Below, one piece after another: positions 41,672 to 50,079 of a stretch of DNA of 64,000 nt. The notes beneath the pieces were generated by a model. That model did not search any database. It was not told where the DNA came from and saw nothing but the letters and a program-made list of their open reading frames with translations. Origin of the DNA: Actinomycetes bacterium (GTDB lineage: Bacteria; Actinomycetota; JAHEXW01); contig JAHEXW010000005.1 of assembly GCA_023251915.1 (NCBI GenBank), positions 1 to 64,000 of the forward strand, written 5' to 3'. The position numbers and the translations under genes were made by a program. Each line of letters opens with the position of its first letter. Position 1 is the first letter of the stretch.

Positions 41672-43138
41672 CTATTTTAGCAGGTCTATCGCTCTCGTGA
41701 CGCGAGCCACGACGCGGTCGCGGCCCAAGACCTCGACCATGTGGAACAAGCTGGGTCCCTGCATCCGCCCGCTGACGCTGACCCGCAGCGGATGAAACGC
41801 TTGCGCCGCCTTAATCCCTCGTTCCTCGGCCTGGCCGCGCAGCAGTCCTTCGATGGACCCGGCGTCAAAAGGCTCAACGGCCGCGAGTTTATCTTTTAAG
41901 ACGGCCAAGTACTCTGGCACGTGTTCTTGGGTCATGATCTTCTGCCAGGCCGCCTCGTCGTAGGCATAATCATCGGTGAAGAAGAACCGGGTCGCGTCCA
42001 CGATGTCCGGCAGAAGCTTCAGGCGTTCCTGCTCCAGAGCCACCACGGCTTCGGCATAAGCCATCTCGGCAGCCGACATGTCGTCAGCAATCAGACTCGC
42101 TTCAATCAGATAAGGCTTCACCAGTTCGAACAGCTCCGCCGGCGGGGTTTTGCGAATATACTCGCCGTTCATCCAGAGCAACTTCTCCGTGTCGAAGATG
42201 TTGGGGCTGCGCCCGACCCGTTCTAACGAAAATTCCGCAATCAACTCTTCATGGCTAAATATCTCCTGGGTCGAGCCGGGGCTCCAACCAAGCAAAGCGA
42301 TATAATTGGCCACCGCATCCGGCAGATAACCCTGTTCCTTGTATTCCATGACCGAGGTGGCGCCATGCCGTTTGCTTAGGCGCGCCCCATCGGGTCCCAG
42401 CGTCATCGACATATGAGCAAATTTAGGCAGGGGCGCGAAGCCAAGCGCCTCGTACAGCAATATCTGTCGCGGAGTATTGGAAATATGGTCATCACCGCGG
42501 ATGATATGGGTGATCTCCATGAGATAGTCGTCGACGACGGCAGCGAAGTTATAGGTTGGCATCCCGTCTGTCTTCATGATGACAAAGTCGTCCAGCAGGC
42601 CCGCCTGAAACTTGACCTCTCCTTTTACGATATCGTCAATCACAATCTCGCCCGTCTCCGGCATAGCAAACCGCACAACGCAAGATTCTGAACCGGCTCG
42701 TTGTTCCGCTGCCTTCGCCGGTAGCTCGCGACATGATTTATCGTATTTAGGCGGTTGCCCGGCTTTCTGCGCCGCCTCGCGTTTGGCAGACAGCTCGGCC
42801 GGCGTGCAAAAACAGCGGTAAGCTTTCCCGCTTGTTAGCAGTTGGGCGACATACTTGGAGTAGATATCCAGACGTTCGGTTTGAAAATACGGACCGTGGG
42901 CCCCGCCGATCTCGGGACCTTCGTCCCAATCAAGTTTTAGCCAGCGCATCCCGTCGATGATGTGACGCACGGCCTCGCTGGTGGAACGCTCGCGGTCTGT
43001 ATCCTCAACCCGCAAGACCAATGAACCGCCTGCGTGGCGGGCAAATAGGTAATTAAAAAGAGCCGTCCTGGCCCCGCCTATATGCAGGTGGCCGGTCGGG
43101 CTCGGCGCGAAACGCACGCGCGGCGCGGTGTTAGTCAT
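41672..43138 (-). CDS. gltX: glutamyl-tRNA synthetase
   Basis: VRFAPSPTGHLHIGGARTALFNYLFAR, GDDHISNTPRQILLYEALG, KLSKRHG-like RLSKRHGATSV; start moved from 43273 to MTNTAPRVRF. Confidence 0.96.
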   Translation of the reverse strand: MTNTAPRVRFAPSPTGHLHIGGARTALFNYLFARHAGGSLVLRVEDTDRERSTSEAVRHIIDGMRWLKLDWDEGPEIGGAHGPYFQTERLDIYSKYVAQLLTSGKAYRCFCTPAELSAKREAAQKAGQPPKYDKSCRELPAKAAEQRAGSESCVVRFAMPETGEIVIDDIVKGEVKFQAGLLDDFVIMKTDGMPTYNFAAVVDDYLMEITHIIRGDDHISNTPRQILLYEALGFAPLPKFAHMSMTLGPDGARLSKRHGATSVMEYKEQGYLPDAVANYIALLGWSPGSTQEIFSHEELIAEFSLERVGRSPNIFDTEKLLWMNGEYIRKTPPAELFELVKPYLIEASLIADDMSAAEMAYAEAVVALEQERLKLLPDIVDATRFFFTDDYAYDEAAWQKIMTQEHVPEYLAVLKDKLAAVEPFDAGSIEGLLRGQAEERGIKAAQAFHPLRVSVSGRMQGPSLFHMVEVLGRDRVVARVTRAIDLLK

Positions 43139-43187
43139 TTGACACCCCTTTCCTTCACGGATTATAACACAGGTAGGAGGTTTTCTA

Positions 43188-43553
43188 ATGATGAGACACC
43201 GGTTCACACTATTGCTGGCCGGAACCGCGCTGATAGCCGCGGTGGCCGGCGGCGGCTGCGGGAATGGATCCAACCAAACGAAGACGACAAATTCAAAACC
43301 CGCGGTACGGCAAAACTACGCGGTGGCGATCAAGAATTTCGCTTTCCACCCAGCAAACCTGACGGTCGGAGCGAAGTCCAGGGTGACCTGGACAAACAAC
43401 GACCAAGGGCCGCACACGATAGTAACAACGGTTTTTAACAGCGGCATGTTGGGCCAAAGCGAGACCTATAGCTACACTTTCATTAAGCCAGGCACATACC
43501 GGTACCACTGCGCAATCCACCCCTACATGGAGGGCGTGATTGTTGTCAAGTGA
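43188..43553 (+). CDS. cupredoxin (plastocyanin/amicyanin-like) lipoprotein
   Basis: Signal GGGC; IKNFAFHPANLTVGAKSRVTWTNNDQGPHTI...GTYRYHCAIHPYMEGVIVV (blue-copper H..C..H..M). Confidence 0.92.
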   Translation: MMRHRFTLLLAGTALIAAVAGGGCGNGSNQTKTTNSKPAVRQNYAVAIKNFAFHPANLTVGAKSRVTWTNNDQGPHTIVTTVFNSGMLGQSETYSYTFIKPGTYRYHCAIHPYMEGVIVVK

Positions 43554-43585
43554 CGGAAAACCACGTAGAATAGACTTTTGTTCGT

Positions 43586-43662
43586 GGCGCATTCGTCTAG
43601 AGGCCTAGGACACCTGGTTCTCAGCCAGGAGATCAGGGGTTCGAATCCCCTATGCGCTACCA
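43586..43662 (+). tRNA. tRNA-Glu (anticodon CUC), CCA encoded
   Basis: GGCGCATTCGTCTAGAGGCCTAGGACACCTGGTTCTCAGCCAGGAGATCAGGGGTTCGAATCCCCTATGCGCTACCA. Confidence 0.95.
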
Positions 43663-43717
43663 ATGACCCCGAGTGACATCAAATGTTTGGCCGATGTCAG
43701 TCGGGGTTATTTATTTA
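43639..43717 (+). repeat. 79-nt direct repeat, left copy (tRNA-Glu 3' end plus terminator)
   Basis: GTTCGAATCCCCTATGCGCTACCAATGACCCCGAGTGACATC...GGGGTTATTTATTTA; repeated at 43861-43939 with one mismatch. Confidence 0.97.
43664..43715 (+). terminator. terminator of tRNA-Glu
   Basis: ACCCCGAGTGACATC AAATGTTTGGCC GATGTCAGTCGGGGT TATTTATTT. Confidence 0.85.
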
Positions 43718-43884
43718 GGGCACAGGGGATTCGAACCGAGGGGGGCTTTCCAGCGGGGGGAGAGGCTTCCCCCGCTGTCTTCGTTAAGGAAGGGGGAACT
43801 CAAGGGGGAAACCTTTGGTTGCCCCTGTGAAACGGCCGGACAGTTGGGTGGCCGGCCGTTGTTCGATTCCCCTATGCGCTACCA
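43718..43884 (+). ncRNA. candidate structured RNA element downstream of tRNA-Glu (copy 1), ending in a tRNA-Glu-like 3' half with CCA
   Basis: AGGGGATTCGAACC (antisense T-arm) ... CAGCGGGGG-GAGAGGCTT-CCCCCGCTG ... AAGGAAGGGG ... AGGGGGAAACCTTTGGTTGCCCCT ... ACGGCCGG-ACAGTTGGGTGG-CCGGCCGT ... GTTCGATTCCCCTATGCGCTACCA. Confidence 0.65.
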
Positions 43885-43939
43885 ATGACCCCGAGTGACA
43901 TCAAATGTTTGGCCGATGTCAGTCGGGGTTATTTATTTA
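43861..43939 (+). repeat. 79-nt direct repeat, right copy (tRNA-Glu 3' end plus terminator)
   Basis: Same as 43639-43717 at an offset of 222 nt. Confidence 0.97.
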
Positions 43940-43955
43940 AGGTCAACACAATGCC

Positions 43956-45968
43956 CTAGAACAACCTCATAATCCGCAGAGCGATGCCGCCCAGCAATAA
44001 CGCCAGGACAACCGTTGTGGTAATAATCAAGGCGGCCCGCTTCCAACCGAGTTCCCGGCCGAGGACGGTGACGGCAGCCAAACAAGGAATGTAGATCACT
44101 GTGACAAGTCCATAAACGAACAGCTGGGTCTTGTCCATAAAGGTCAGCAAGTTATGGGCCGAATTACCATACTTGGCAACGGCAAAGGTCACCAAGAACT
44201 GCAGGGCCAGCTCTTTTCGAAGGACGGCGAAAATCAAGGCGACACCCGCAATCATCGGCAAGCCCAGCCAACCTTCCACCAATGGCTTCAGAGGCGCCGA
44301 TAGGGGCCATATCCAACCCGTTTCATACAGGCCGCCAAGCACCAGGCTGCCCCCGATTACTACAGGCAAGGCGACATAGAAGAACTCCCTAAAGCGCCAC
44401 CACGTCTTTTGCGCCATCGCCCTTAGCGACGGGCGCCGCAAACCGAACATCTCCATAACCAGCCCGGACGGCTCCCCCGGCAGAACCTTATTAATCCCCA
44501 ACCCCAGCAGCAGAATCAGCAACCCGCTGATTGCGAAGATGGCAAGGGCGTACCAGATGCCGGCGTAGCGCCCGACGCCGCCGATGACGACAGTGATCCG
44601 CGCGCTGCAAGGAACGAGGACGATCAGCAGGGAGGCGATCGTCTTCTCCCTCCTGGTCGTTAAGACGCGTGTACCGATTAAAGCCGGCACATTGCAGCCC
44701 ATTCCCGCAATCATCGGAATGACCGCCCGGCCATGCAATCCGAGTTTGTGTAGCATGGTGTCGGTTAGAAAAGCGATAGAGTTTAAGTAGCCCGAATCTT
44801 CCAGGACGGCGAGCATGAAATAGAAGACCAAAACGTAAGGCACACCGATTGTTAAAGCTGCCTCTATACCGGCATCAAAACCCCACAGAAGGGTTCGGGC
44901 CAGCTCTCCCTGGCCAAGAAAACCATGTACGATAAACTTGATTGCCGGTGACGCTGTCACGGCCCACCCTTGCGACATTACCAAGCTTAGATAGTTGCCG
45001 ACTACAAACAAGAATGTAAACAACAGCGCCAGAACCGCCAACATAATTGGAATGCCGGTCAACGGCTTAATTGTTAGGCCCCATAGCCGCTGGCTAAGCG
45101 GTTCGTCCGGACGGGCCATGGCGGTCGCCGTCTCGGCGATGACCCCAGCCAAACCGAACCTCTCTCGGCTGATTCGCGTCCCGGCTGATTCGCCGTGCTG
45201 CGCGGCTATCTTGGCGGCCAGGCGATCGGCTTCCGCGCCTACCTCTGCCCCGCCAGCGGCATCGGCGACTTTGCCCTTAATGTCCTTATCGTCCTCCAAC
45301 AACATAAGCGCCAGAGCGCGGGCCGGCAAACCGTACGGCACCGCGTCCATCTTGATAGCGACCGTGCTTGTCAGGGCCTCGATATCACTCTCGACGTCAC
45401 GGCCGTAACTGATGCGGATAGGCTTAATTTTCCGCTCCCCTGTCGCCACGCCGACGGCAGCGGTAAACGCCTCTGAGACGCCGCGGCCCTCGGTTGCCAC
45501 AGTCGGGATAACTGGAACACCTAAGAGAGAAGCCAAGCGATCAGCATCGACCGTCATGCCCCGCCGGCCCGCCTCGTCAACCAGGTTAAGCATCACGACG
45601 AGCGGGATTTTGAAATCAATCAGCTGGAGCAACATGAAAAGATTTCTCTCGAGGTTCGTCGCGTCCAGCACGTAAATAACCGCGCCGGGCGGTTCTTCAA
45701 ACAGAAAGCGGCGGGTAGCCATCTGGTCTTCTGCTGCTGCGCCGAACGAATAAGCGCCGGGCAAATCGATAACCCCGACCTTGTGTCCCTGGAAACTGGT
45801 GGTGCCTAGACAAAAATCTACAGTAACCCCGGGATAGTTGGCGCAAATAACCCCAACGCCCGTCAGTTGGTTAAAGATTGCCGACTTGCCGACATTGGGA
45901 TTCCCGGCCAATGCGACAGTGAAGTCGACAGGCTCACTGAACCGCCGGCTGATCACGCCATCAATCAT
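43956..45968 (-). CDS. feoB: ferrous iron transport protein B
   Basis: ALAGNPNVGKSAIFNQLTGVGVICANYPGVTVDF, VIDLPGAYSF; Gate domains, IAGMGCNVPALIGTRVL. Confidence 0.96.
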   Translation of the reverse strand: MIDGVISRRFSEPVDFTVALAGNPNVGKSAIFNQLTGVGVICANYPGVTVDFCLGTTSFQGHKVGVIDLPGAYSFGAAAEDQMATRRFLFEEPPGAVIYVLDATNLERNLFMLLQLIDFKIPLVVMLNLVDEAGRRGMTVDADRLASLLGVPVIPTVATEGRGVSEAFTAAVGVATGERKIKPIRISYGRDVESDIEALTSTVAIKMDAVPYGLPARALALMLLEDDKDIKGKVADAAGGAEVGAEADRLAAKIAAQHGESAGTRISRERFGLAGVIAETATAMARPDEPLSQRLWGLTIKPLTGIPIMLAVLALLFTFLFVVGNYLSLVMSQGWAVTASPAIKFIVHGFLGQGELARTLLWGFDAGIEAALTIGVPYVLVFYFMLAVLEDSGYLNSIAFLTDTMLHKLGLHGRAVIPMIAGMGCNVPALIGTRVLTTRREKTIASLLIVLVPCSARITVVIGGVGRYAGIWYALAIFAISGLLILLLGLGINKVLPGEPSGLVMEMFGLRRPSLRAMAQKTWWRFREFFYVALPVVIGGSLVLGGLYETGWIWPLSAPLKPLVEGWLGLPMIAGVALIFAVLRKELALQFLVTFAVAKYGNSAHNLLTFMDKTQLFVYGLVTVIYIPCLAAVTVLGRELGWKRAALIITTTVVLALLLGGIALRIMRLF

Positions 45969-45983
45969 TCAACTCAACCCACT

Positions 45984-46652
45984 TTAAGACGCGGACGGCT
46001 TGACGAAAATGTGTTGTGCAACCTGACGGCCTAGGGCGTATTTGGCCCCGCGCGCTTTGACGATTATCGGCCCGCCAAACGGGGCAACTTCTTCAATCTC
46101 AACCATGACATCGGGCATCAAACCCAAGTTGGCCAGGTATTGCAGGAATTCGGGTTCCTCGTTGGTGATACGGGTTATGCGGCCTTTAGAACGAGCGCTC
46201 ATCCCGACCAGCGGCTCAGCTGTATCGGCTGCCACGGTACCGTCCGCCTCCGGAATCGGGTTACCGTGCGGACATGTAGCCGGGTTCCCTAGCGCCTCGG
46301 AAAGCTTCCGCTCCACCTTATCGCTGATCACATGCTCGAATTTGCAAGCTTCGTCGTGCAATTCATCCCACGGCACATCCAGCATGTCGGCGAGGAATCG
46401 TTCGCTCAAACGGTGGCGTCGGACCAAAGCGGCCGCAGCCGTCCGGCCGCGTTCGGTAAGATAGACGCCTTTGTATGGGGTGTGTGTGACTAGCTTCTGC
46501 GCCGTCAGCCGCTTGACCATTTCCGTCACTGAGGCCGGTTTTAACTTTAGGTGTTCGGCAAGCGCCTTTGTCTGAACGGCGCGATTCTCCTCTTCCAGGT
46601 GGAAAAGCGCTTCCAGATATTCTTCGACGCCCGCTGTTATCTTGGTCTCCAT
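45984..46652 (-). CDS. DtxR/MntR family metal-dependent regulator with C-terminal FeoA-like domain
   Basis: GVEEYLEALFHLEEENRAVQTKALAEHLKLKPASVTEMVKRL; HPYE-like core; LGLMPDVMVEIEEVAPFGGPIIV. Confidence 0.93.
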   Translation of the reverse strand: METKITAGVEEYLEALFHLEEENRAVQTKALAEHLKLKPASVTEMVKRLTAQKLVTHTPYKGVYLTERGRTAAAALVRRHRLSERFLADMLDVPWDELHDEACKFEHVISDKVERKLSEALGNPATCPHGNPIPEADGTVAADTAEPLVGMSARSKGRITRITNEEPEFLQYLANLGLMPDVMVEIEEVAPFGGPIIVKARGAKYALGRQVAQHIFVKPSAS

Positions 46653-46688
46653 AGGTATACCTCACTATTGTTATTAGGTATACCTAAC
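46651..46688. promoter_or_regulatory. paired palindromic operator sites for DtxR-family regulator
   Basis: AGGTATACCT (46653-46662) and TTAGGTATACCTAA (46674-46687) directly upstream of the regulator start. Confidence 0.75.
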
Positions 46689-46712
46689 TATACCATAATT
46701 GCTTCCCTGTTG

Positions 46713-48104
46713 TTATGTTTGGAGGTATGCCGCTGCGGCTGAGACCATGACCCCATACTCGAGCACGTAGATAGGTATCATATATCTGATGTTCACTATC
46801 GGGTCGGCGAACAGCGCGAAGAATAGAGCGAAGACGCCGATGAATGTCAAGATGACGGCCGCAGCGCTGCCGCCGGGCAAGGCGCCCGGAATCCGGCGCA
46901 GAGCAGCAAATATTGCGATGATAATCAATAAACCTAGCAAAACCGCCGAATAGTTGCGATACAGCTTCGTCAACGCGGGGTGCCCCGCCGACATTCTTGA
47001 CTCCACGTAATCGGTCGATTGATTCCGGATCGCGAAGTTCAGCGCCTCAGTCGCGGGCGCCAGCAAATTGCCCGTGAAGTCACCAACCGTGGACCAAACA
47101 ATCTCCGGATAATAATGGCTCCAGGTCACCTCAGTGATCCTGTTCATGGCTGCGGCACCGCCATGTTTGTGTCCCAAAATCTTGTCCAGCACTACCCTGT
47201 TATAATACGTCGGCCATCTATCGCTAGTTATCGCGTCTTCACGTGTGATGATTTTCTTAATATCCGCCGGCAGATACTTATAGGCCTTGGCCAGCCTCGG
47301 CCAAGTGACTCGGGCGTACAGGGAGACTGCCAGGCTAGGCTGCGTTCGCTGCGCCGCCGCGCCCCGCCCGTAGTTGTTGATTATCGTTGCCCCGGCGAAA
47401 CCTACAGCTATCGCAACAATCAAGATAATTACTTTCGGGTGGAGGACGATTCTATGCTTGAGAGCCGCGGCGACCGCGAAGTAGAGCGCCACCGCTCCCG
47501 CAACCGCCAGACCGATTAGCAGCCGTTCCGGCCGTGTAATGGCCATCAGAGTATACGCGCCCATCACCGCGGCTCCGTACCCGTATCTAGCGCTGCCCTT
47601 GGCAAACAGGCCGACCAGGCTGGCGACAAAAATAATCGTGAACGACAGAGCGAACGAATCAGACAGAACGGATAGGTTATAATGCGCCACCAAGGGCGTC
47701 GTGAAGACAAACAACGCCAGACCGATGTTTATAGCGACGCTCTGTCGCTTGGCAGTCTGATCGGTGCCTCTTCTCGAGACGGGGCGCAACATTGTGAACA
47801 AATATAACAAGGATAGGTAGCTCACGATCAGCTGACACAAATAGACAATCGTCTGGTACGGTATCGGCAAGCGCGTTGACAACCACAGCGGTCCCCGCAA
47901 AAACAACGGATACAATATGGTCCTGAAGTTGTCCAACGCTAGGGTCTGCGCGAGGCGTAAATATTCCGGGGTATCACCGTATTGCGGAATGTGACCCAGA
48001 TTTCTAAGAATCCAAAAACCGCCCAAAAGCACCTGGGCGGCGCCTAAGGCGATTATCAGATAAAGTAGCGCTCGCTTGGTGCGCGGCTTTAGAAACTGCT
48101 TCAA
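46713..48104 (-). CDS. polytopic membrane protein, glycosyltransferase (GT39/ArnT-like) type
   Basis: Many TM helices; N-terminal GHIPQYGDTPEYLRLAQTLALDNFRTILYPLFLRG resembles the GT-C first loop. Confidence 0.55.
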   Translation of the reverse strand: MKQFLKPRTKRALLYLIIALGAAQVLLGGFWILRNLGHIPQYGDTPEYLRLAQTLALDNFRTILYPLFLRGPLWLSTRLPIPYQTIVYLCQLIVSYLSLLYLFTMLRPVSRRGTDQTAKRQSVAINIGLALFVFTTPLVAHYNLSVLSDSFALSFTIIFVASLVGLFAKGSARYGYGAAVMGAYTLMAITRPERLLIGLAVAGAVALYFAVAAALKHRIVLHPKVIILIVAIAVGFAGATIINNYGRGAAAQRTQPSLAVSLYARVTWPRLAKAYKYLPADIKKIITREDAITSDRWPTYYNRVVLDKILGHKHGGAAAMNRITEVTWSHYYPEIVWSTVGDFTGNLLAPATEALNFAIRNQSTDYVESRMSAGHPALTKLYRNYSAVLLGLLIIIAIFAALRRIPGALPGGSAAAVILTFIGVFALFFALFADPIVNIRYMIPIYVLEYGVMVSAAAAYLQT

Positions 48105-48135
48105 GCTCTTTCTCCCCTATTCGCTTGAATTATAA

Positions 48136-48182
48136 CAAAAGAAGGTCCCCCCGGATGTTCGTCCGAAAGGAACCTTCTTTTA
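48136..48182 (-). terminator. terminator of tRNA-fMet
   Basis: AAAAGAAGGTTCC...GGGACCTTCTTTT hairpin. Confidence 0.8.
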
Positions 48183-48189
48183 TACGCAT

Positions 48190-48266
<77 letters not shown>

Positions 48267-48328
48267 AGGTGAATTTAAAGTATACACCAGTCAGCCAGCT
48301 CGCGCCATATGTGACGAGAAGCGGTTAT

Positions 48329-48859
48329 CTAGATACCGAGTGAAACGAGCGCCGTCTTTTCGCTGCCGATTTTGGCGCTGCGAAGTTCGACCTGTAACCC
48401 CTTTGCTCCAGCCGGCACCTCGAACACGGCTCTGGTTGTGGCCTTCTCACCAGGTTGCAAGTTGCCAAACCAGACATTTTTCAGCCGGGTCGTTTCCTTC
48501 TTGCAGCAGGACGCCGAAGCCTCCAGGTTCATTTCGTAGAGCTGCTGATCGGCGTCGTAAAGCTTGGCCATCTCACCGTCAAACGCAGTTTCCGTTGTTC
48601 CAACGTTTTCCACATCCATCTCAACAACGACGTATTTGCCGTCCTTGAGTTCGAACGTGTTCCCGGCGGCGCCAACAGCCTTAGAGGTCTCAGCACCAGT
48701 AACCGTGAACTTCAGGTTATCTACGTTCACTGCCTCGCCGACCTTAACGACGGATCCGGTCGCTTTAGTCCCTGGGGAGCTGCAGCCGGCAACAATCAAC
48801 ATCAACATGCCCAAGCAAAGCGCGACTGCAAGGGATTTTCTTGCGGACGAATTTCTCAC
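48329..48859 (-). CDS. DUF4352-type lipoprotein
   Basis: Lipobox LIVAGC; VGEAVNVDNLKFTVTGAETSK...KYVVVEMDVENVGTTETAF. Confidence 0.75.
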   Translation of the reverse strand: MRNSSARKSLAVALCLGMLMLIVAGCSSPGTKATGSVVKVGEAVNVDNLKFTVTGAETSKAVGAAGNTFELKDGKYVVVEMDVENVGTTETAFDGEMAKLYDADQQLYEMNLEASASCCKKETTRLKNVWFGNLQPGEKATTRAVFEVPAGAKGLQVELRSAKIGSEKTALVSLGI

Positions 48860-49017
48860 TTGGTATCACCTCCTTGTGGATTTAATGCAATTTACCGCAT
48901 ATTTCGAGATAAGAGACATCACGTGAAATTATTCACACTCTGTAACTATTATTCTATTCATTTCGGGGATGATTGTCAAGAAACCGTGAGCTCGGAACGC
49001 ATTAACAAGCTTCCCAT

Positions 49018-49782
49018 CTATGGCTCGATGAGATTGAAAAACGCTGTCCTGGCTTGCTTCTCGCGCCACGGGGTATGACCGCACCGATCGAGACGGACAA
49101 ACCGCCCGGCGGGCAAGGGCGCCACGGCAGCGGCGATTGCGCCAGCCGGGTGCGGATCGTAATCGCCGTGAATCGCCAAAACGGGAGGCTTCAGCCTGCT
49201 AAACGCGGTCAGCAGCTTTCCCGAGCGACGCAACGCGACAGCTTCCGGCCAGACCCCGGCAAACGTTTTGTAACTGTAGTCCACAGCCGATTCGGGGTCA
49301 TCAACAGGGTCAAATGTGTCGGCTCGATTGATTATCTGGCCAAGGCGGCGAAACAGATTGTCTTTGTCACCGTCCGGTGCGGCCAAAAAGGCCGTTATAT
49401 CCGCAACGCTATCGCGGTCTATCGCGGATAGACGCAACAGACGGGTCTCGTTGATTCCGGCTGCGTCTTTCTGATCCGGCGGTGGGCACCCGACCAGCAC
49501 AAGTTGACCAAACTTCTGGGCACTCTGGGTCGCGTAGATGACCGCAAGCCAAGCTCCCCAGGAGTGGCCGATCAGGGTAACCGAACCGTCGCATTTGGCA
49601 AGCGTTCTGTCCAGTTCGGCTAACTGGTCGGCGATCGATAGACCGGCAAACAGCGGTTCTAAAACACCGCGTGATTTCCCCAGCTCGACCGCCACGGGCG
49701 CCATCTCGCCCGCCGCTCCCGGCCCGCCGTGTACGACAACAACATTGTATGGAGGTTCACCGTAGGATCTGATTTTTTCCAT
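49018..49782 (-). CDS. alpha/beta hydrolase
   Basis: VVVVHGGPGAAGEM, LIGHSWGAWLAV nucleophile elbow, AIHGDYDPHP, DRCGHTPW. Confidence 0.9.
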   Translation of the reverse strand: MEKIRSYGEPPYNVVVVHGGPGAAGEMAPVAVELGKSRGVLEPLFAGLSIADQLAELDRTLAKCDGSVTLIGHSWGAWLAVIYATQSAQKFGQLVLVGCPPPDQKDAAGINETRLLRLSAIDRDSVADITAFLAAPDGDKDNLFRRLGQIINRADTFDPVDDPESAVDYSYKTFAGVWPEAVALRRSGKLLTAFSRLKPPVLAIHGDYDPHPAGAIAAAVAPLPAGRFVRLDRCGHTPWREKQARTAFFNLIEP

Positions 49783-49890
49783 GGGTTCAGACTAGGGATT
49801 AAGGCTTGGCGGGTCAAGCGGACGTCGCTGGAACGACCCCCACGACCCAGAGGTTGCATTGATATCGAGCTTGCGGACCAAGAGCGGTAT

Positions 49891-49945
49891 TGGGAGGTTG
49901 CTTCGTCGGCCAAAAACCGGCCTCCTCGCAATGACGCAATGCGTT
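49891..49945. repeat. dispersed palindromic repeat, copy E
   Basis: GGGAGGTTGCTTCGTCGGCCAAAAACCGGCCTCCTCGCAATGACGCAATGCG. Confidence 0.85.
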
Positions 49946-49965
49946 ATATGTCGTACAGAATCGCT

Positions 49966-50007
49966 CTACGTCATTGCGAGCGAATGGAATGAGCGAAGCA
50001 ACCTACG
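49966..50007. repeat. dispersed palindromic repeat, copy F (inverted relative to E)
   Basis: CTCTACGTCATTGCGAGCGAATGGAATGAGCGAAGCAACCTA. Confidence 0.85.
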
Positions 50008-50013
50008 AGACTG

Positions 50014-50030
50014 GCGCAGGCCGGGAGTTC
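50014..50030 (+). repeat. 17-nt inverted copy of part of tRNA-Thr
   Basis: GCGCAGGCCGGGAGTTC is the exact reverse complement of 50100-50116 within the tRNA-Thr gene. Confidence 0.9.
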
Positions 50031-50079
50031 TCATCCTTCAATTCCACTAAAAAAGGACCCACGAAGGGTCCATCTTTAG

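Noticed and set aside
43861-43884. Second tRNA-Glu gene
   Set aside because: Only the 3' end is duplicated; the upstream sequence folds as the structured element instead.
43718-43884. Group I intron or tmRNA as explanation of the element
   Set aside because: The tRNA upstream is intact and uninterrupted, no recognisable group I core, and no tmRNA tag reading frame or 5' acceptor strand.
43673-43888. 71-aa ORF through the element
   Set aside because: Runs through terminator and hairpins, no SD, no homolog-like features; the Gln copy does not preserve the frame.
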